Shown: positions 1 through 8,429 of the stretch, piece after piece
Position numbering within the stretch: position 1 is the stretch's first letter
Layout: the number at the start of each line of letters is the position of its first letter
Source of the DNA: Dethiobacter sp.
GTDB lineage: Bacteria; Bacillota; Dethiobacteria; Dethiobacterales; Dethiobacteraceae
Length of the DNA stretch: 64,000 nucleotides
Assembly: GCA_018335875.1 (NCBI GenBank)
Contig: JAGXRN010000035.1
Coordinates: 1 to 64,000, forward strand
Direction: 5' to 3'
Position numbers and translations under genes: made by a program
The notes under the pieces: generated by a model
Told to the model about the DNA's origin: nothing
The model's input: only the letters and a program-made list of their open reading frames with translations
Databases searched by the model: none

Positions 1-152
1 GTTAACGGTAGCTCAGTAGGTATCTATGACTGTCGGGCAAAGGTTGTCATGGGTTCGGAAAGGGTTTGCTGCAGCCGTATGGTTGCAGTGAGCTCCCAAA
101 GGATTCATGTCAGCCGGAGCGAAGGTCATTACGGGCTCTCTTTTTTTTGACC
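1..152 (+). other. Unidentified structured leader or RNA 3' end with terminator-like hairpin
   Basis: No coding frame is convincing here. The stretch ends in GAGCTC (about 91-96) able to pair with GGGCTC (133-138), followed by an uninterrupted T run at 141-148, which looks like an intrinsic terminator with a long loop. It may be the 3' part of a transcript or regulatory RNA that begins left of the window. I compared it by eye with cobalamin, c-di-AMP, glycine, M-box, T-box and SRP consensus elements and found no match. Confidence 0.3.
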
Positions 153-160
153 TCTTTTTA

Positions 161-169
161 TGGTATAAT
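161..169 (+). promoter_or_regulatory. Extended -10 promoter for the DUF3786 gene
   Basis: TGGTATAAT is a consensus TATAAT (164-169) preceded by TGN, an extended -10. No good -35 lies 17 bases upstream. AGGGGACA (180-187) can pair with TGTCCCCT (224-231), so the 5' leader could fold just upstream of the ribosome site. Confidence 0.5.
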
Positions 170-252
170 CATATAAATTAGGGGACATTCCCCGCCATTT
201 ATCTCGGCTTCAATCAAGGGGTGTGTCCCCTTACCTCTAAAGGAGGCAAATT

Positions 253-876
253 ATGCATAAAGGCCCATTCAACCTTGGAGAAACCCTGGAAGTGGCCCGC
301 AAAAACTTCGCCGGGCGCCGGCCCCTGGAGATGGCTGCCAACAGCGGCTGCCTCCTGGATATGGAAAGAAACATTTTCACAGTGCCCTTCCTTGGTGAAA
401 AATACCTGGCTGCCCACCCGTCCGGGCAGGTCACAGCAGCGGCCAAGGGCGTGGAGGCGCCAACAATAGTCTCCATCCTCATACTCCACTACCTGGACCG
501 CGCCTCCGGTGTAGAGGAGGCGGGCAGCTGGATTTCCTTCAAAGAGCTCCAGGGCGGCGGTATCTACATAGAACCGTTTCAAAATCGCGCCGTTATTCCT
601 TTTGTCAGAAACTTCGGCGGCCGTCCGGAAGCGTTCGCCACTGCTGCTGCCACCCTCGGCGGCCATAAAGCGGAACACGGCAATATTTCATACATAATTC
701 CAGTCCTGCCCCGCGTCAAACTGCTCTACATCCTGTGGTACGGTGATGATGAATTTCCTGCCAATGGCACAATTCTTTTTGACAGGTACGCCAATACCTA
801 CCTGCATACAGAAGATTTTGCCTTTCTGGCCGGGATGACAGTGGGTGTAATGCTTGCCGCGCTGAAAAAAGAATAA
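253..876 (+). CDS. DUF3786 domain-containing protein
   Basis: A 207-residue protein that I assign to the DUF3786 family of anaerobe proteins of unknown function. The family signature is the C-terminal stretch around residues 149-168 (IPVLPRVKLLYILW followed by YGDDEF) and the downstream ILFD and YLHTED motifs. There is no signal peptide or membrane segment, so it should be cytosolic. The ATG follows AAAGGAGG with a seven-base gap, which fixes the start. It is monocistronic: it has its own extended -10 promoter upstream and an intrinsic terminator at 943-966. The family often sits beside corrinoid or redox genes in anaerobes, but nothing here confirms such a role. Confidence 0.8.
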   Translation: MHKGPFNLGETLEVARKNFAGRRPLEMAANSGCLLDMERNIFTVPFLGEKYLAAHPSGQVTAAAKGVEAPTIVSILILHYLDRASGVEEAGSWISFKELQGGGIYIEPFQNRAVIPFVRNFGGRPEAFATAAATLGGHKAEHGNISYIIPVLPRVKLLYILWYGDDEFPANGTILFDRYANTYLHTEDFAFLAGMTVGVMLAALKKE

Positions 877-942
877 TTTTTATTCTCCCATAAAACCGCG
901 CAGGCAGACACTTCTCGCATGCCCAAATAATAAAGCAAGAGC

Positions 943-966
943 AAAAAACCTCCGATGGAGGTTTTT
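943..966 (+). terminator. Intrinsic terminator after DUF3786 gene
   Basis: AAACCTCC and GGAGGTTT form an eight-base-pair stem with a GAT loop, followed by TTTTTCTT. Confidence 0.75.
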
Positions 967-1068
967 CTTGTCTTTCCTTCCCCCGCTTTGTCGGATGAAA
1001 CAAAACACGCTTCCCAAGACTTCGCACTCCCGCTGTTGTATAATTCCCCCAGGGAAAGGGGGCCCGCT

Positions 1069-1245
1069 ATGCTTAAATGGGATGAATTCGAGGAGGAGAG
1101 CCGCCCGCTGCGCCTGCCGCACCTATTATACTGGGTGATTGCCGCCGTCTATACAGCTGCTTTTGTCCTGGTCCTGTTCGGCTGGATGCGATGGCTTGGA
1201 CTGGTTCTGAATTACAACCAAACCATCTTTTCTCTGCTTAGATGA
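1069..1245 (+). CDS. Small single-pass membrane protein
   Basis: A 58-residue protein with an acidic, charged N-terminus (KWDEFEEESR) and one hydrophobic segment at about residues 23-47. The frame is open further upstream, but the ATG at 1069 has a GGGAAAGGGGG ribosome site and a more protein-like composition. It ends ten bases before the signal peptidase start, so the two are almost certainly co-transcribed. I do not recognise a family. It may be a partner or substrate anchor for the signal peptidase, but that is inference from position only. Confidence 0.55.
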   Translation: MLKWDEFEEESRPLRLPHLLYWVIAAVYTAAFVLVLFGWMRWLGLVLNYNQTIFSLLR

Positions 1246-1255
1246 GCGCCCCAAT

Positions 1256-1738
1256 ATGAGAAAAATCCTGCTGGCAGCCGTTTTCTTTTCCATTGCCTCT
1301 TATGTTTTTTTTGCCCTGAGCGGCCTTGCCCCGCTGCCTCCTGATTTTAACCGCTATTCGCTGCTGACGGTAAAAACCGGCAGCATGAAGCCTGCACTCT
1401 CCACCAACGCCGTGATTGTGGTGGACAAGCAAAGAAACACCCTTTTTAACACCGGCGACATTATTACCTTCCACGCCGGCGACGGCAGGCTGATAACTCA
1501 CCGCATTGTGGCTGCCGGCTTTGACGGTGATGTATACTACATTACCAAGGGCGACGCCAACCGCAGTTCCGACCTGCAGCCGGTGCGACGGTATGACATC
1601 TTTGGCCGTGTCATTTTTGTCACCCCCGCCTTCCTGGCCCTTTTTATCCACTTCCTGCGCTCTCCCGCCGCCTTATATACTTTGCTTGGCCTTTTCCTTA
1701 TTATGCTTGTACGCTCAGCATCAGCTCTGCGCAGTTAG
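1256..1738 (+). CDS. Signal peptidase I, SipW/archaeal (S26B) type
   Basis: A 160-residue membrane serine protease that would remove signal peptides from exported proteins on the outer face of the membrane. Catalytic Ser43 lies in TGSMKPAL. The general base position is His82 in ITHRIV, the histidine of the ER/archaeal SipW class rather than the lysine of ordinary bacterial LepB. The family TKGDAN..SD motif follows at residues 98-106. One N-terminal segment (4-22) and one or two C-terminal hydrophobic segments (about 122-155) anchor it. SipW-type enzymes in Bacillus process the biofilm protein TasA; no TasA-like gene is present here, so the client is unknown. The start lies just behind the small membrane gene and lacks a strong ribosome site, suggesting translational coupling. 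Confidence 0.88.
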   Translation: MRKILLAAVFFSIASYVFFALSGLAPLPPDFNRYSLLTVKTGSMKPALSTNAVIVVDKQRNTLFNTGDIITFHAGDGRLITHRIVAAGFDGDVYYITKGDANRSSDLQPVRRYDIFGRVIFVTPAFLALFIHFLRSPAALYTLLGLFLIMLVRSASALRS

Positions 1739-1807
1739 CAACGTACATATTACATATTTCCTCCCCCGCAAAGGCATATTACAAACAGCAAAAACAGGGA
1801 GGACATT

Positions 1808-2809
1808 ATGGCCAATATTGTTTTTTTTGAGACACAAAAAGGAGACCGCCCCTACTACAACAAGCGCCTGAAGGGTAACCAGCTTCATTTTTATGACGAC
1901 ACAACAGATAAAATAAAAGATGCTGCCGAGGCCGAGATAGTCTCGGTTTTTATCCATTCTTCCCTCCAGGCACAGACGCTGTCACTCTTCCCAAACCTGA
2001 AACTCATAGCCACCCGCTCCACAGGCTTCAACCATATCGACATTGCCGCCTGCCGCGACCGCGGCATCATTATCTGCAATGTGCCTGTCTACGGGGAAAA
2101 CACTGTGGCTGAGCATACCTTCGCCCTGCTTTTGTCACTGTCCCGCAACCTGCACAGAGCTTACCTGCGCACACTCAAAGAAAACTTCACCCTCTCCGGA
2201 CTGCAGGGCTTTGACCTTGTGGGCAAGACACTGGGTGTAATCGGCGCCGGCCGTATCGGCCTGCACGTAATAAAAATAGCCCGCGGCTTCAATATGGAAG
2301 TTCTGGCCGTGGACCCCACGCCTAACACTTTTTTGCCAGAAGTGCTCCAGTTTAGCTACGCGTCCCTGGAAGAAACCCTCAGCAATTCAGACATCATCAC
2401 TCTGCACGCACCCCTGAATGAAAAAACCCGCCACCTCATCAACAGGCAGAACATCTCACTGATCAAAAAAGGCGCGCTCCTTATCAACACAGCACGCGGA
2501 GAACTGGTGGAAACAGAAGCACTGCTTGAAGCGCTGAATTCCGGCATCCTCTCCGGCGCCGGACTTGATGTGCTGGAAGGCGAAGAAATGTTCACCGAAG
2601 AAGAAAAACTGTTCAACCCCCAAACCCCCCGCGAAACACTCTCCACCATGTTAAAAAACCACCTCCTCCTAAACAGGGAAGACGTGGTGATCACGCCGCA
2701 TATCGGCTTCTATTCCCGCGAAGCCGTGCAGCGCATCCGCGAAACAACCGCGGACAATATTCTTTCATTTCTCGCGGGCCGCACGCAAAACGCGGTTAAA
2801 ACCCCCTGA
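1808..2809 (+). CDS. D-2-hydroxyacid dehydrogenase (D-lactate dehydrogenase-like)
   Basis: A 333-residue NAD-dependent cytosolic dehydrogenase that would interconvert a 2-keto acid and its D-2-hydroxy acid. The Rossmann motif GAGRIG is at residues 145-150. The catalytic residues are Arg230 in NTARG, a glutamate in DVLEGEE (257-260) and His298 in TPHIGF, all in the expected order for the D-isomer-specific family. The substrate-binding STGFNHID motif is at 71-78. Length is normal. The ATG follows GGGAGGACATT. The gene ends convergently with the radical SAM gene, overlapping by 14 bases. D-lactate dehydrogenase is the closest guess; phosphoglycerate or hydroxypyruvate reductase activity is not excluded. 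Confidence 0.87.
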   Translation: MANIVFFETQKGDRPYYNKRLKGNQLHFYDDTTDKIKDAAEAEIVSVFIHSSLQAQTLSLFPNLKLIATRSTGFNHIDIAACRDRGIIICNVPVYGENTVAEHTFALLLSLSRNLHRAYLRTLKENFTLSGLQGFDLVGKTLGVIGAGRIGLHVIKIARGFNMEVLAVDPTPNTFLPEVLQFSYASLEETLSNSDIITLHAPLNEKTRHLINRQNISLIKKGALLINTARGELVETEALLEALNSGILSGAGLDVLEGEEMFTEEEKLFNPQTPRETLSTMLKNHLLLNREDVVITPHIGFYSREAVQRIRETTADNILSFLAGRTQNAVKTP

Positions 2810-3665
2810 AATATTCCTCCTTCAACATATGCGGGTCCTTAAGCGCCCTCTCCAATCCGGCCAGCATTGCTTTCTTATCGGCAGGCAGCCTGCCCCCCGC
2901 GGCGTAATAATTGGAAGCATGGTTTGAGCGGAATACACAATCGCTCACTTCCAACTTTTCAATCATCAACTTAAGCTCCTCCAGACTCTGCCGCGGCGAA
3001 AGCAGCGAAAACTCGCCGCGGCCTGTTTTTGCCGCCAGCGCCGCATCTTCATGTACCATCAGCGTCAGCGCCGCCAGGTATGACGGATTAATTCTTGACG
3101 CAACCTCTGCCGTCTGCACAGCGTGCTCAACCCAGCGCTCCCTGCCGCCAAGCCCCAAAATCACAGTGGCTGAAAGCTCAATTCCCGCCTCCTGCACTTT
3201 TCTGCCTGCCACTATCAGCTCCTGTGGCGTAACTCCTTTTTTTACTTCCCGCAGCACCTGCTCATCGCCGCTCTCAAGGCCAAAATAAGCAAGCGTCACA
3301 CCGGCCTCCCGCACTGCTTTCAGTTCATCCACAGTCTTTGCCAGGATATTTCCGGGACCCGCATAAACAGATATCCGCTCCAACCCGCCAAATGCTCCCT
3401 TTATCTCAGCCAGCACCTCCAGCAGAACGCCAGTCTCCATGGCCAAAGCATCGCCGTCAGCCAGGAATATTCTTGACACACTGTGATATCTCGCTCGCGC
3501 CCAGGCAATATCCTCCCTGATCTCCTGCATGCTCCTGACACGGAACTTTTTCTGTTTGTACATCGAGCAAAAAGTACACCTGTTATGCGAACATCCTATG
3601 GTAACCTGTAATATCAGGCTGTAAGCCTCACTTGGCGGCCTGAAAAGCGGCTGCTCGTAGCGCAT
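2796..3665 (-). CDS. Radical SAM protein
   Basis: A 289-residue radical SAM enzyme. The iron-sulfur motif GCSHNRCTFCSMYK at residues 24-37 supplies Cys25, Cys30 and Cys33, the arrangement of the COG1032/YgiQ-like group without a B12 domain. The central part carries typical beta-strand motifs (FLADGDA, YFGLESGDE, VILGLGG). The ATG at 3665 is preceded by GGAGGAAGGAC; a longer reading frame adds 15 residues but lacks a ribosome site. The substrate cannot be deduced. It is transcribed alone between the convergent dehydrogenase and the terminator at 3747-3790. Confidence 0.85.
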   Translation of the reverse strand: MRYEQPLFRPPSEAYSLILQVTIGCSHNRCTFCSMYKQKKFRVRSMQEIREDIAWARARYHSVSRIFLADGDALAMETGVLLEVLAEIKGAFGGLERISVYAGPGNILAKTVDELKAVREAGVTLAYFGLESGDEQVLREVKKGVTPQELIVAGRKVQEAGIELSATVILGLGGRERWVEHAVQTAEVASRINPSYLAALTLMVHEDAALAAKTGRGEFSLLSPRQSLEELKLMIEKLEVSDCVFRSNHASNYYAAGGRLPADKKAMLAGLERALKDPHMLKEEYFRGF

Positions 3666-3746
3666 GTCCTTCCTCCTGTCTGCATCTAATCTATGTATAC
3701 TACATCCCACCCCGATTTCCTCCCTCTTCCGTCCAAGTCGCCAAAT

Positions 3747-3790
3747 TTGCAGTAAAAAGCCGGGGCACGCCCCGGCCTTTTACTGCAAAA
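3747..3790. terminator. Strong bidirectional hairpin terminator
   Basis: TTTGCAGTAAAA, GCCGGGG, loop, CCCCGGC, TTTTACTGCAAA form a near-perfect long stem with A/T flanks on both sides, able to stop transcription on either strand. On the minus strand it lies upstream of the cytochrome 3' end and downstream of nothing else, so it more likely insulates the two minus-strand genes. Confidence 0.7.
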
Positions 3791-3793
3791 GTT

Positions 3794-3821
3794 AGTTCAA
3801 TAGTTTAAACCTGACCCCAAG
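3794..3821. repeat. 28-base dispersed repeat, copy 1
   Basis: The 28-base sequence starting AGTTCAATAGTT and ending CCTGACCCCAAG recurs at 59158-59185 with one mismatch. It overlaps no gene (the cytochrome stops at 3824). A shorter ACCTGACCCC core occurs at 42602-42611 beside an inverted repeat. It resembles REP-like debris but its family is unproven. Confidence 0.6.
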
Positions 3822-3823
3822 AC

Positions 3824-4807
3824 CTACCGCATTTCAGCGCCGGGCACATCATCGCCTGTGAGCATCTTGTAGGACTGCTGCAGAAGCTGCACTGCAAACA
3901 TGGGATTGTGCACACCCAGGCTGCCGTCGTAATAGACCAGAAAGTAGTTGTACCCCGCCTGGTAGACTTCGTTTGGCACCTCGACCTGTTCACCGGCAGC
4001 ATTCAAGAACTGCACCTGGCCGCCGCCTGTCTGGAACGACCCTCCGTCCAACACCTCGTTGATCGCAGCCTTCAGGACATCCAACAGTCCCTGCACTTCA
4101 TCCTGGATGCCCTCGGTGCTGCCGTCGCCGTCATAATCATTTCTGGCCTGCAAATTTAAAGTGTTGATATTCTGGTGGCAGCGCCCGCAGGCTGCCGCTG
4201 CATCTTCCACTCTGAAGGTGTGCTGTCTGTATCCATCTTCTGTAGCGGTCATATGGCAGCCCACGCACGTATCGTCAATATTTGTATGCGCAGCCGTACT
4301 GCCATAGTTAAACCCCGGCGCCCTGATGCCGCCTGAAGCGGTAAACACATCGGACTGTGCACTGGAGTGGGGCGAAGAACGCCTTGCATCATTGATATCA
4401 GGCACCCTCCGTGCATTATGACAGGACATACACATGGCGCCCAGGCCGCCCTGCACATTCTCTTTGGTAGGAATACTGACAGTTCCCGCCTCCATTAACT
4501 CTACTCCCCTGCCGTTGTGGCAGGCCCTGCAGTCAATGGCCACAAAGAAATCCCTGTCAATCTCCGCCTGTTGGGTCAGCTGCGCAGAAAAAGCGCCGCC
4601 ATCGTGGCAGACCACACAGTTGTCACGCTGTGCCGGGACAAGATGGATATTGGCGTGATTTGAATCAACCCACTGCGCCACAATAGCGTTAATATCTATC
4701 TCCGAGCCCCCGGCCGGCGGCGGCTGCTGCCCTTCATCACGCTTCGCGCACCCCGCCATTATAACCACAAAAGACAAAAGCAAAATTAAGATAATCCTCC
4801 TGTTCAA
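3824..4807 (-). CDS. Pentahaem c-type cytochrome lipoprotein
   Basis: A 327-residue exported lipoprotein with five CXXCH haem-attachment motifs: CVVCH (63), CRACH (92), CMSCH (125), CVGCH (180) and CGRCH (206). The N-terminus has a hydrophobic signal and a lipobox ending MAGC, with lipidated Cys20. The start is a TTG at 4807 behind AAAGGGTGG; an in-frame extension of 19 residues lacks a ribosome site. The haem region is followed by a roughly 110-residue C-terminal domain rich in aromatic and acidic residues with no recognised motif. It should sit on the outer face of the membrane and carry electrons, perhaps to an extracellular acceptor. It is not a NrfA nitrite reductase, since no CXXCK motif is present. 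No reductase partner gene is adjacent. Confidence 0.85.
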   Translation of the reverse strand: MNRRIILILLLSFVVIMAGCAKRDEGQQPPPAGGSEIDINAIVAQWVDSNHANIHLVPAQRDNCVVCHDGGAFSAQLTQQAEIDRDFFVAIDCRACHNGRGVELMEAGTVSIPTKENVQGGLGAMCMSCHNARRVPDINDARRSSPHSSAQSDVFTASGGIRAPGFNYGSTAAHTNIDDTCVGCHMTATEDGYRQHTFRVEDAAAACGRCHQNINTLNLQARNDYDGDGSTEGIQDEVQGLLDVLKAAINEVLDGGSFQTGGGQVQFLNAAGEQVEVPNEVYQAGYNYFLVYYDGSLGVHNPMFAVQLLQQSYKMLTGDDVPGAEMR

Positions 4808-4894
4808 TACAACCACCCTTTCCGGCTGAATACTTGTATCAATAGCTTTACCCAAAAGATGCAACTTATGTAAAAAAGTTTGTTTTTTTTATTG

Positions 4895-4922
4895 CAAAAA
4901 AATAGCCGGCCCCATGGCCGGC
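4895..4922 (-). terminator. Intrinsic terminator downstream of the CocE pseudogene
   Basis: GCCGGCC and GGCCGGC pair around a short loop; on the minus strand the stem is followed by TATTTTTTT. Confidence 0.7.
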
Positions 4923-4999
4923 AGAGCTTGCTGAAAAAATCGTATTAACACAGACCGTTCAAAAAGGATGCAATTGCGCGCCTTTTTGCTACGGCTTGC

Positions 5000-5801
5000 C
5001 TATCTGGGGATGATTGGCAGCACAATATGTGACGGATATCTCTCATTATGCAGCACAGTTTGCAGTGCGGGCTGCAAGTCTGCGCTATCCCTCCCGGATA
5101 CGCCCGTATTAGTGTTTCTGTCAAAACGAGGGAAATTGCTGCTTGATATTTCTACACCAATGCGGTGTCCGGCTTTAAACAGGTTGCTGGTAGCCCACAA
5201 ATCAATCCGGTATTCATAAACCTCACCGGGCATGATTAACTCAGGTGCCGCGCTTTGGTTCCTGCGGCTGGAGCGTATTATACCATCGGCAATATTGTAT
5301 GTCTTGCCTCCAGGATGAACATCGACAAGTTTGGCGGTGAAATCTGTGTCAGGAGCGCAAGAAGCAGCATACAGCACAACTTTAACCGGGCCGGTGATCT
5401 CGATATCGCTGGCAAGAGGAGCTGTTAAATAAACAAGTATGTCATCCCGCTCTTCAACCTTTTCCTGGCTTAACGGGCCCCTGAAGTAGTTCATTGTCAT
5501 CAGGTGGTTGCCGCCAGTGGTTGGTACAGGGTCGCGCGGATCATACATAAATTTGTCAGCCTCTTCCTGCCCCGGCGCAGTGGTGGAAAGCGAGCCGTCT
5601 CCATGCCTTGTATTGGCACTGCCCCCACTGTGGAAATAGCGCAGCAAAAGGCATAAACGCCTTGCTGTACGGGATGCGTTCCAAAAGCACCGGGTATCTC
5701 CCCTCGGCAGCCGGGCGGTAGACTTCAGCCTTCAAAACTGTACCGTCCCGCATAACCGACGGCACATCACGCTCCATAATAATGCCGCCTGTTTGGCTCA
5801 C
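5000..5801 (-). pseudogene. CocE/NonD-type X-Pro peptidase-like hydrolase, internally deleted
   Basis: Two pieces of one gene remain. Residues from 5801 down to about 5660 read as the N-terminus of a CocE/X-Pro dipeptidyl-peptidase family hydrolase (VMRDGTVLKAEVYRP, PVLLERIPYSKA). From about 5640 to 5000, in a different frame, come the end of the catalytic domain and the C-terminal jelly-roll domain (FHSGGSANTRHGDGSLS, YDPRDPVPTTGG, LTAPLASDIEITGPVKV). Family members are about 550-600 residues; some 300 residues, including the nucleophile serine region, are missing and the frame shifts at the junction. The product cannot be active. A good ribosome site (AAAGGAGG) and a terminator still flank the remnant, so loss looks recent. 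Confidence 0.85.
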
Positions 5802-5827
5802 TTAAAAACCTCCTTTTCTTCCCTAAT

Positions 5828-7360
5828 TTAAACCCGGCTCTTCCTTCTTCTTATCAGCCTCAACCCCGCCTGCAGTTCCTCCACCCCCAGCAGATAAATC
5901 ATGGCAAAATAGACGGCAGCTCCGACTCCGATCAGAATGCCAATCTCGAGCGCCTGCCGGGAAAAACCGCCACCTGTCAGGTAATTTCTGCCAACAGTAA
6001 CCACAGCAGCCATCGCCAGTGAAGCCAACCCCGACTTCCACAGTGTCTTAAAAATCCTGCTGCCGCCAAAGGGCCCTATCTTTTTCCTCAGCAGATAGCC
6101 AAGCAGCACAGTGCCGATATTTATGGACAATGCCGTCCCCAGCGCAATGCCTCCGTGCTGCAGCGGCCCGATTAAAATCCAGTTGAAAAAAATATTAAGC
6201 ACCACCAGCACAATTGTTACTATCATGGGTGTAACAGTGTCCTTCATGGCATAAAAAGCCCTGTTCATCATCAGCTGCCAGCCCACGCCCACAAGCCCCA
6301 GGCTGTAAAAAGCCAGGGCAAAAGCAGTACTGTGAGTGGCAGACACATCAAAGGCGCCCCGCTCAAACAACAGCCTCACAATCTCCACCCTCAGCACCAC
6401 CAGGCCCACCATCATTGGAAAGATGGAGACTATCACCAGCCCGATACCCTGCCTGAGGGTATCCTTAAACTCCCCAATCTTGCCTTCCACATGCAGCTCT
6501 ACCAGTGTGGGGTAAATCACAGTCAGCAGCGCCAAAATCAAAATACTGTGCGGCAGCAGGTATATCCTGTTGGAAAAATTCAAAGCCGCGATACTGCCCT
6601 CCGGCAGCAGCGAGCCAAACACCCTGTCAACCACGCTCTTCAATTCAAGGGCTGCCCCGCCCAGTATCACCGGCGGCAGCAGCACCCCCATCTTTTTTAT
6701 CCCCGGGTGCTTCCACAGCAGCTTGTCCCGCTTAAATATCCCCTGCCTTGCCACAGCCGGCACCTGGATCAGAAACTGTGTTATCATTCCAATAAACGTA
6801 CCCCAGGCCAGCCCCACAATGCCAAACCTGACACCAAAAAAAATGGCAGCGGCGATAACAATCAGGTTGCTGGGGAATGCAACAATGGCAGGGACAACAA
6901 AATTTTTCTTGGTATGAAGCAACCCTGCCGAGAGGCCGCTGAGGCCGATAAAAACCAAACCCGGCATCAGTATCCTTGACATGGCCACTGTCAGACCATA
7001 AGTCTCCCCACCAAAGCCGGGCGCCACCAGGCGCACCACCAAAGGCGCCGCCAGCACCAGCACAAAGCTGGTCAATATAAGGATAGCCCCCAGCAGCACA
7101 TACACGGTACGGGCAAAAGCATTGCCCTCTCCCTGCCTGTGATACTCGCCGTAAACAGGAATAAACCCGGTCTTCACCGCGTCATTAAAGGCCATAAACA
7201 ATATCTGCGGGATGACAGCCGCCACCAGGTAAGCATCAGTCACAGCACTGGTCCCAAACCTGTAAGCAATGGCTGTCTCCCGCACAAAACCCAAAAGCCT
7301 GGAGATAACCAAAAGCACAGTCACAATCCCTGTCCATTTTAACATATTCCTGTCGCTCAT
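5828..7360 (-). CDS. murJ: Lipid II flippase MurJ
   Basis: A 510-residue polytopic membrane protein of the MurJ/MviN family of the MOP superfamily, which moves lipid II across the membrane for peptidoglycan synthesis. About 14 hydrophobic segments run the full length. The family N-terminal pattern is present (SRLLGFVRETAIAYRFG at about residues 22-38, then TDAYLVA and a loop with FIPVY), as is the RAFYAMKD motif near residue 370. Length is normal. The ATG lies three bases after the nucleotidyltransferase stop and uses AAGGAAG at the end of that gene as ribosome site. It therefore forms an operon with the two genes upstream (8.9-7.4 kb). A second flippase type is not seen in the window. Confidence 0.93.
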   Translation of the reverse strand: MSDRNMLKWTGIVTVLLVISRLLGFVRETAIAYRFGTSAVTDAYLVAAVIPQILFMAFNDAVKTGFIPVYGEYHRQGEGNAFARTVYVLLGAILILTSFVLVLAAPLVVRLVAPGFGGETYGLTVAMSRILMPGLVFIGLSGLSAGLLHTKKNFVVPAIVAFPSNLIVIAAAIFFGVRFGIVGLAWGTFIGMITQFLIQVPAVARQGIFKRDKLLWKHPGIKKMGVLLPPVILGGAALELKSVVDRVFGSLLPEGSIAALNFSNRIYLLPHSILILALLTVIYPTLVELHVEGKIGEFKDTLRQGIGLVIVSIFPMMVGLVVLRVEIVRLLFERGAFDVSATHSTAFALAFYSLGLVGVGWQLMMNRAFYAMKDTVTPMIVTIVLVVLNIFFNWILIGPLQHGGIALGTALSINIGTVLLGYLLRKKIGPFGGSRIFKTLWKSGLASLAMAAVVTVGRNYLTGGGFSRQALEIGILIGVGAAVYFAMIYLLGVEELQAGLRLIRRRKSRV

Positions 7361-7363
7361 CTA

Positions 7364-8428
7364 TCACTCTTCCTTTGTCGCTGCAACCTCTCTTAAGCTT
7401 AGCTCTTCTTTTTCCAGCACCTCGTTTTTTACCAGGGCTCCCGCCGGCACCACACAGCCCTCAGCCACAATGGAGTCGGAAAGCTCGGCTTCTTCCCCCA
7501 CAATAACATTATTCCATAATATTCCTCTTTTAATAACCGCATTTCTGCCAATCCGCGAATTATTGCCTAAAATAACAGGCCCGTATATCCTGGCCCCTGC
7601 TTCCACTGTACAGTTATCGCCAATAAGCACAGGGCCTACCAGTACTGTGTCAGGATGCACCGCCACCCTCTGCCCCAGCCAGATATTAGCATCAAAGCGC
7701 TTACCCGGCAGCTCCACCTCCACCACACCTGCCAGCATATCATAGTGAGCCTCCCGGTAAACACTCAGATCCCCCACATCGCACCAGTATTCCTTCATCT
7801 CGTAGCCGTATACCGCCTTTTTCTTGGCCAAAAGCTGCGGGAAAACCTGCCTGCCGAAATCATAAAAAACGCCATCCGGTATCTCGTCAAATATCGCCGG
7901 CTCAAACAAATAAATCCCGGTATTGGCCAGAGAGCTTACAGCCTCGTTTATCCCGGGCTTCTCCTGAAAGCGCACAATCCTCTCTCCGTCTTTCACCACC
8001 ACCCCGTACTGAGTCGGGTCGGCCACACGCTTTAAAGCCAGCGTGGCTACTCCTTTGCACTCTTTATGGAAGCTGTAAAAATTAATCAAATCAATATCTG
8101 TTAGCGCATCGCCGCTTACAATCAGTGCTGTTTCATCCTCAAAAAACTTTTCCAGCCGCTTAAAGCCACCGGCAGTGCCCATCAGCACATCCTCATATGA
8201 ATATGTAATACTGACGCCAAACTTACTGCCATCCCCAAAATGTTCCCGGATAATCTCGGGCAGGTAATGCAGGTTGACCACAATCTCACTTATACCGTGC
8301 CTGGCCAGCAGCCTCACAGTATGCTCCATGCACGGCCGGCCCGCCATCTGCACCATGGGCTTTGACACCGTATTGGTCAGAGGCCTCAGCCGCGTCCCCA
8401 ATCCCGCCGCCAGGATCATCGCCTTCAC
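7364..8428 (-). CDS. Sugar nucleotidyltransferase with left-handed beta-helix (mannose-1-phosphate guanylyltransferase-like)
   Basis: A 354-residue cytosolic NDP-sugar pyrophosphorylase. The N-terminal nucleotidyltransferase signature LAAGLGTRLRPLT is at residues 6-18, followed by KPM at 23-25, SGDALTDID near 109 (metal-binding region) and EKPG near 161. Residues about 245-335 are hexapeptide repeats (VLIGDNC, GPVILGN, GRNAVIK) of a left-handed beta-helix. The architecture fits mannose-1-phosphate guanylyltransferase or glucose-1-phosphate thymidylyl/uridylyl transferase-like enzymes; the nucleotide and sugar cannot be read from sequence. The GTG start is one base past the stop of the upstream exporter gene. 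It probably supplies an activated sugar for surface polymers. Confidence 0.87.
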   Translation of the reverse strand: MKAMILAAGLGTRLRPLTNTVSKPMVQMAGRPCMEHTVRLLARHGISEIVVNLHYLPEIIREHFGDGSKFGVSITYSYEDVLMGTAGGFKRLEKFFEDETALIVSGDALTDIDLINFYSFHKECKGVATLALKRVADPTQYGVVVKDGERIVRFQEKPGINEAVSSLANTGIYLFEPAIFDEIPDGVFYDFGRQVFPQLLAKKKAVYGYEMKEYWCDVGDLSVYREAHYDMLAGVVEVELPGKRFDANIWLGQRVAVHPDTVLVGPVLIGDNCTVEAGARIYGPVILGNNSRIGRNAVIKRGILWNNVIVGEEAELSDSIVAEGCVVPAGALVKNEVLEKEELSLREVAATKEE

Positions 8429-8429
8429 T

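Noticed and set aside
10-60. tRNA-like text (TAGCTCAGTAGGTA and GGGTTCGG)
   Set aside because: The D-arm and T-arm do not pair, there is no anticodon stem and no acceptor stem, so this is chance resemblance.
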